Origin: Pseudopedobacter sp039918235
GTDB lineage: Bacteria > Bacteroidota > Bacteroidia > Sphingobacteriales > Sphingobacteriaceae
DNA: 64,000 bases
Assembly: GCA_039918235.1 (NCBI GenBank)
Contig: JBDSHZ010000002.1
Location: 1-64,000 of the forward strand
Reading direction: 5' to 3'
The notes beneath the pieces were generated by a model. That model was not told where the DNA came from, ran no database searches, and saw nothing but the letters and a program-made list of their open reading frames with translations. The stretch's first letter is position 1; each line of letters starts with the position of its first letter. Made by a program: the position numbers and the translations under genes. This document shows, in pieces, positions 60,566-64,000 of this stretch.

Positions 60566-61132
60566 ATGAAGAAGAAAAAAGTGGTCATTGCAATTACAGG
60601 AGCAAGCGGTTCTATTTATGCTAAATTACTATTACAGAGACTTGTAAATCTGGAGAGTCAATACAGTGACCTTGCGGTTGTGATGTCTGATAATGCCAAA
60701 GATGTTTGGCATCATGAACTAGAAGATAAATCTTACGCAGATTTTAACGTAAAGTTTTTTGACAAGAATGATTTTATGGCCCCATTTGCTTCAGGTTCTG
60801 CCAAGTATGACACCATGATTATCATTCCCTGTTCTATGGGTACAATGGGAAGGATTGCCTGCGGGATCTCTAATGATCTTACCACAAGAACTGCGGACGT
60901 GATGCTCAAAGAAAGAAGAAAACTAATTTTGGTTGCCAGAGATACACCTCTTAACCTCATTCATATTAACAACATGAAAGTAATTACAGAAGCCGGAGGC
61001 ATCATTTGTCCGGCAGTGCCTTCTTATTATAGTAAACCTAAAACGATAGAAGAGGTAGCAAATACAGTGGTAAGTAGGGTATTAGATTTGGCTGGTTTTG
61101 AAACTGATAGCTATCAATGGGGAGAAGAATAA
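60566..61132 (+). CDS. ubiX: Flavin prenyltransferase UbiX
   Basis: Makes prenylated FMN, the cofactor of UbiD-type decarboxylases, from FMN and dimethylallyl phosphate. The 188-residue protein has VVIAITGASGSIYAKLL at the start (FMN phosphate site), IIIPCSMGTMGRIACGISND, TADVMLKERRKLILVARDTP with the prenyl-site Arg, and HINNMKVITEAGG. The ATG at 60566 is preferred to a TTG two codons earlier. No ubiD gene is in the window. A hairpin-rich leader precedes it. Confidence 0.94.
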   Translation: MKKKKVVIAITGASGSIYAKLLLQRLVNLESQYSDLAVVMSDNAKDVWHHELEDKSYADFNVKFFDKNDFMAPFASGSAKYDTMIIIPCSMGTMGRIACGISNDLTTRTADVMLKERRKLILVARDTPLNLIHINNMKVITEAGGIICPAVPSYYSKPKTIEEVANTVVSRVLDLAGFETDSYQWGEE

Positions 61133-61152
61133 GCTAATTGATTCAAAATTTA

Positions 61153-61160
61153 TATCTTTG
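61153..61160 (+). promoter_or_regulatory. Possible -7 element of mtaB
   Basis: TATCTTTG fits TAnnTTTG exactly and lies 14 bases before the mtaB ATG. The -33 box is not clear. Confidence 0.45.
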
Positions 61161-61174
61161 CAACCGAATTTATC

Positions 61175-62494
61175 ATGAATAAAAAAGTTGCTTTTTATAC
61201 ACTTGGCTGTAAATTAAATTACTCCGAAACTTCAACCATTGGGCGTATGTTCAATGATGCAGGTTTTGAGACCGTTAACTTTACTGATCCAGCCGATGTT
61301 TACATTATCAATACCTGCTCCGTAACAGAGCATGCGGACAAAAAATGCAGGAAAGTAGTTAAAGAAGCATTAAAGCATTCTCCATCTGCTTATATTACCA
61401 TTGTGGGGTGTTATGCACAATTAAAACCAAAGGAAATTTCTGAAATTGAAGGAGTTGATATGGTGTTGGGTGCTGCTGAAAAATTCAGGATAGTAGAATT
61501 TATTTCTGATTTAACAAAACAGCCAAAGGCAATTATTCATAATAGCCCAATTGAAGAAACGAATCAATTTATAGCTTCTTATTCTTACGGAGATAGAACC
61601 AGAACTTTTTTAAAGGTTCAGGATGGTTGTGACTATTCCTGCACTTTTTGCACCATCCCTTTGGCAAGAGGAAAAAGCAGGAGCGATCTGATTCCTAATA
61701 TCATACAGCAAGCAAAAGAAATTGCTGCTTCTGGAGTTAAAGAAATTGTACTTACCGGAGTAAATATTGGCGATTTTGGAATTAGAGAAGGAAATAGAGC
61801 AGACAAATTCATTGATTTGGTAAAAGCTTTAGATGAAGTAGATGGAATCAATAGGATTAGAATATCTTCTATTGAACCTAATCTTTTAAGTAATGAAATC
61901 ATTGAATTTGTTGCGCAGTCTAAAAGGTTTGTTCCACATTTTCATATTCCATTGCAATCAGGCTCCGATAAGATTTTAGGCCTGATGAAAAGACGTTACC
62001 GCAGAGATTTGTATGTAGATAGGGTAAAAACTATCAAAAATTTAATGCCCGACTGTTGTATTGGAGTTGACGTAATTGTGGGTTTCCCCGGAGAAACCAG
62101 AGCAGATTTTATTGATACTTATAATTTCTTAAATGAATTAGATATCTCTTACTTACACGTTTTTACCTACTCGGAAAGAGAAAATACTTTAGCCACAACC
62201 ATGGAAGGTACAGTGCCTGGTTCTCAGCGATCAGACAGGAGTAAAATGCTTCATATCTTATCTGAAAAGAAAAGAAGGGCATTTTATGAAACGCAGGTAG
62301 GCAAAGCAGGAGAAGTGCTTTTTGAAGCAGATCAAAAGGAAGGATTTATGCATGGCTTTACTGCCAATTATGTTAAAGTTAAAGTAAAGTATGATCCTGT
62401 TTTGATCAATGAATTGAAAAATATCCAGCTCTTAGAAATTTTACCCGATGGTGAAATGAGCATTGCAGAAAGTGAAGAAGTATACACCCATTAA
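61175..62494 (+). CDS. mtaB: tRNA t6A37 methylthiotransferase MtaB
   Basis: A radical-SAM enzyme that adds a methylthio group to t6A37 in ANN-decoding tRNAs. The N-terminal UPF0004 domain has YTLGCKLNYSET with Cys, NTCSVTEHADKK and VGCYAQLKP, supplying three cluster cysteines. The radical-SAM motif is DGCDYSCTFCTIPLARG near residue 152 (CxxxCxxC). FHIPLQSGSDKILGLMKRRY and DVIVGFPGET follow, then a TRAM-like C-terminus. The 439-residue length and LGCKLN (not MiaB's GCQMN) point to MtaB. Confidence 0.94.
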   Translation: MNKKVAFYTLGCKLNYSETSTIGRMFNDAGFETVNFTDPADVYIINTCSVTEHADKKCRKVVKEALKHSPSAYITIVGCYAQLKPKEISEIEGVDMVLGAAEKFRIVEFISDLTKQPKAIIHNSPIEETNQFIASYSYGDRTRTFLKVQDGCDYSCTFCTIPLARGKSRSDLIPNIIQQAKEIAASGVKEIVLTGVNIGDFGIREGNRADKFIDLVKALDEVDGINRIRISSIEPNLLSNEIIEFVAQSKRFVPHFHIPLQSGSDKILGLMKRRYRRDLYVDRVKTIKNLMPDCCIGVDVIVGFPGETRADFIDTYNFLNELDISYLHVFTYSERENTLATTMEGTVPGSQRSDRSKMLHILSEKKRRAFYETQVGKAGEVLFEADQKEGFMHGFTANYVKVKVKYDPVLINELKNIQLLEILPDGEMSIAESEEVYTH

Positions 62495-62523
62495 TAGCAC
62501 ATCACCAAACATATTCTTATCAG

Positions 62524-63687
62524 ATGTTTCCAACCCTTTCACACTTAATAAATTACCTGTTCGGAATTAATATTCCACTACCGGTTCAAACTTTTGGTTT
62601 TTTTGTAGCACTGGCATTTGTAGCCGGTTATTGGGGCTTTTCTCAAGAATTAAAACGTAGAGAAAAACTGGGACAGGTACATGCTGTGCAAAAAGAAGTG
62701 GAAGTTGGAAAACCTGCCACTATTTCAGAATTGTTCTTTAACGGGTTATTCGGATTTTTAATTGGCTACAAGCTGATTTATGGTTTGCTTAACTATACTG
62801 CTTTTGTTGATGATCCTCAGGGTTTTATTTTATCAACCAAAGGAAACTTTATTGCCGGGCTGGTTTTGGCAGGGATATTTGCTTATTGGGCTTATCGTGA
62901 TAAAAAGAAAGAGCAGTTGCCAAATCCTAAAAAGGTAATGGTAACGTTCCACCCGTATGAGATGATGGGAACTTTTATTGCATGGGCGGCCATTGCTGGG
63001 ATTATTGGTGCGAAAGTTTTTGATAATTTAGAATACTGGGACCGGTTTATGCAAGATCCCGTACAAAACTTGCTTTCCTTTAGTGGTTTAACTTATTACG
63101 GAGGTTTAATTTGTGGTGCAATTGCTGTTCTTTATATATCCGGCAAAAACGGAATTAAAGCTGTTCACATGGCTGATGTTTCTGGCCCGGGTTTAATGCT
63201 GGCTTACGGAGTGGGTAGAATAGGTTGCCAATTAGCTGGAGACGGTGACTGGGGGCTTAATAATACTAATCCAAAACCTAACTGGCTTTCTTGGGCACCG
63301 GATTGGATGTGGTCTTTTAAATTTCCTCACAATGTAATAAATGAAGGGATACCAATTCCAGCTTGCGATGGAAAGTACTGTCATGAGCTGGCTGTAGGTG
63401 TATACCCAACTCCTTTTTATGAAGTTGTAGCCTGCTTGTTGCTTTTTGCATTCTTATGGTCAATCCGTAAAAAAATAAAAACTCCTGGAATTCTATTTTC
63501 AATTTATTTGATTGTAAATGGTTTAGAACGATTTTTTATTGAATTGATCAGAGTAAATTCTAAATATCATATAGGTTCTTTCTCTTTTACACAGGCAGAA
63601 TTAATTTCTTCAATTTTAGTTTTATGCGGGATTATTGGGATATTCTGGTCACTTAATGCTGAGAAAAAAAGAAAGGAATTGGCTTAG
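62524..63687 (+). CDS. lgt: Prolipoprotein diacylglyceryl transferase Lgt
   Basis: Attaches diacylglycerol to the lipobox cysteine, the first step of lipoprotein maturation, in the inner membrane. The 387-residue protein has the signature GVGRIGCQLAGDGDWG near residue 235, LTYYGGLICGAIAVLY, YPTPFYEVVACLLLFAF and about eight hydrophobic segments. It is longer than E. coli Lgt (291) because of added loops (such as CDGKYCHELAVGVY), which I believe is common in Bacteroidota. Its targets include the lipoproteins in this window. The downstream GtrA-like gene overlaps its stop by one base. Confidence 0.93.
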   Translation: MFPTLSHLINYLFGINIPLPVQTFGFFVALAFVAGYWGFSQELKRREKLGQVHAVQKEVEVGKPATISELFFNGLFGFLIGYKLIYGLLNYTAFVDDPQGFILSTKGNFIAGLVLAGIFAYWAYRDKKKEQLPNPKKVMVTFHPYEMMGTFIAWAAIAGIIGAKVFDNLEYWDRFMQDPVQNLLSFSGLTYYGGLICGAIAVLYISGKNGIKAVHMADVSGPGLMLAYGVGRIGCQLAGDGDWGLNNTNPKPNWLSWAPDWMWSFKFPHNVINEGIPIPACDGKYCHELAVGVYPTPFYEVVACLLLFAFLWSIRKKIKTPGILFSIYLIVNGLERFFIELIRVNSKYHIGSFSFTQAELISSILVLCGIIGIFWSLNAEKKRKELA

Positions 63688-64000
63688 TGGAACAAGCTAT
63701 TTCTTCCCCTTCTTTTTTAGTTAAAATATATCATAATAAAGTAGTTAGGTTTTTCCTTTCTGCAGGTATTGCAACCTTTGTGGATGTACTGATCTATTTC
63801 TTTACCATTACTTTTATTTTAGAGAATGAAGCAGTGATGTTGTTTGGATATCCTGCAAGTGCTCATGAATTCTCTTTATTAATTTCCTATACCTGTGGCG
63901 TAATCGCTAATTTTCTACTGGCTAAATACGCTGTGTTTAATGATTCAACGTTAGCCGGGAGAAAACAGTTTTCTCGTTTTGCATTAATAGCAGGGATAGG
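63687..64000 (+). CDS. GtrA-like membrane protein, 3' end cut off by window
   Basis: The frame starts at a GTG sharing its first base with the lgt stop and is open to the window end (104 codons). The translation has a short basic N-terminus (SFLVKIYHNKVVRFFLS), then AGIATFVDVLIYFFTITFI and later LLISYTCGVIANFLLAKYA followed by QFSRFALIAGI. This is the GtrA pattern of paired helices with VDVLIY and NFLLAKY. GtrA proteins take part in polyprenyl-linked sugar translocation. It is probably translated with lgt. Confidence 0.82.
   Translation, partial: MEQAISSPSFLVKIYHNKVVRFFLSAGIATFVDVLIYFFTITFILENEAVMLFGYPASAHEFSLLISYTCGVIANFLLAKYAVFNDSTLAGRKQFSRFALIAGI

Overview
The window is typical of a low-GC member of the Bacteroidota, most likely Sphingobacteriaceae (Pedobacter-like). 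The evidence is gliding-type GldA/F/G genes, a SusC/Oar-type TonB-dependent receptor, lipoboxes ending in SC or AC, TAnnTTTG promoter elements, few Shine-Dalgarno sites, a PyrR-PyrB pair, CtlX and MtaB. Most of it is conserved chromosome with short-range operons on both strands. There is no prophage, insertion sequence, CRISPR array or rRNA operon.

Layout. 0-7.4 kb: the 3' part of an ammonium transporter, YkuK, a small Bacteroidota-specific protein, the translation throttle EttA, the unfoldase ClpC and a lipoprotein. 7.4-11.3 kb: a looser accessory stretch with a Rid protein, KptA, a secreted hydrolase, an orphan membrane protein, a decayed epimerase fragment and a HigBA-type toxin-antitoxin pair between two near-identical terminators. 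11.3-18.6 kb: membrane pyrophosphatase with an unusual metal-ligand-rich tail, an APC permease, a HAD phosphatase and the agmatine-to-putrescine genes aguB and aguA. A four-helix-bundle gene bounded by inverted heptamer repeats sits between aguB and aguA. 18.6-31.6 kb: MscS, FolC, a YoeB-type toxin-antitoxin pair, a long envelope operon (TPR protein, outer-membrane barrel, HU/SPOR protein, ExbB, ExbD, TonB-like) and pyrR-pyrB. 31.6-39.7 kb: a degenerate paralog of the first small protein, a phosphodiesterase, a TonB-dependent receptor broken by one in-frame amber codon, an esterase, then about 1.8 kb of repeat-rich DNA without genes. 39.7-50.4 kb: a DUF4397 lipoprotein, dnaN, gldG, gldF, gldA, arginine decarboxylase, CtlX and arginine deiminase. 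50.4-64 kb: argS, a hydroxyacyl-CoA dehydrogenase, a prenyl synthase, RNase R, tRNA-Arg(TCT) with a chimeric tRNA remnant behind it, a 56-residue membrane protein, an AraC regulator, a DEAD helicase, a thioesterase, a candidate small RNA, ubiX, mtaB, lgt and the start of a GtrA-like gene.

How the genes fit together. Arginine chemistry recurs: SpeA makes agmatine, AguA and AguB turn it into putrescine, while arginine deiminase and CtlX feed citrulline metabolism, and ArgS charges the tRNA. The 22-30 kb operon looks like a dedicated proton-driven trans-envelope machine of the Tol/Ton kind. The most unusual signal is a family of 7-bp tandem repeats (consensus GTCNATR). Runs occur at 17.05, 17.48, 48.8, 52.2 and 54.3 kb. 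At one site two opposed runs enclose the four-helix-bundle gene and supply the first codons of aguA. At two other sites opposed runs meet directly at a palindrome with no gene between them.

All assignments come from reading the sequence and recalling families; no database search was run.
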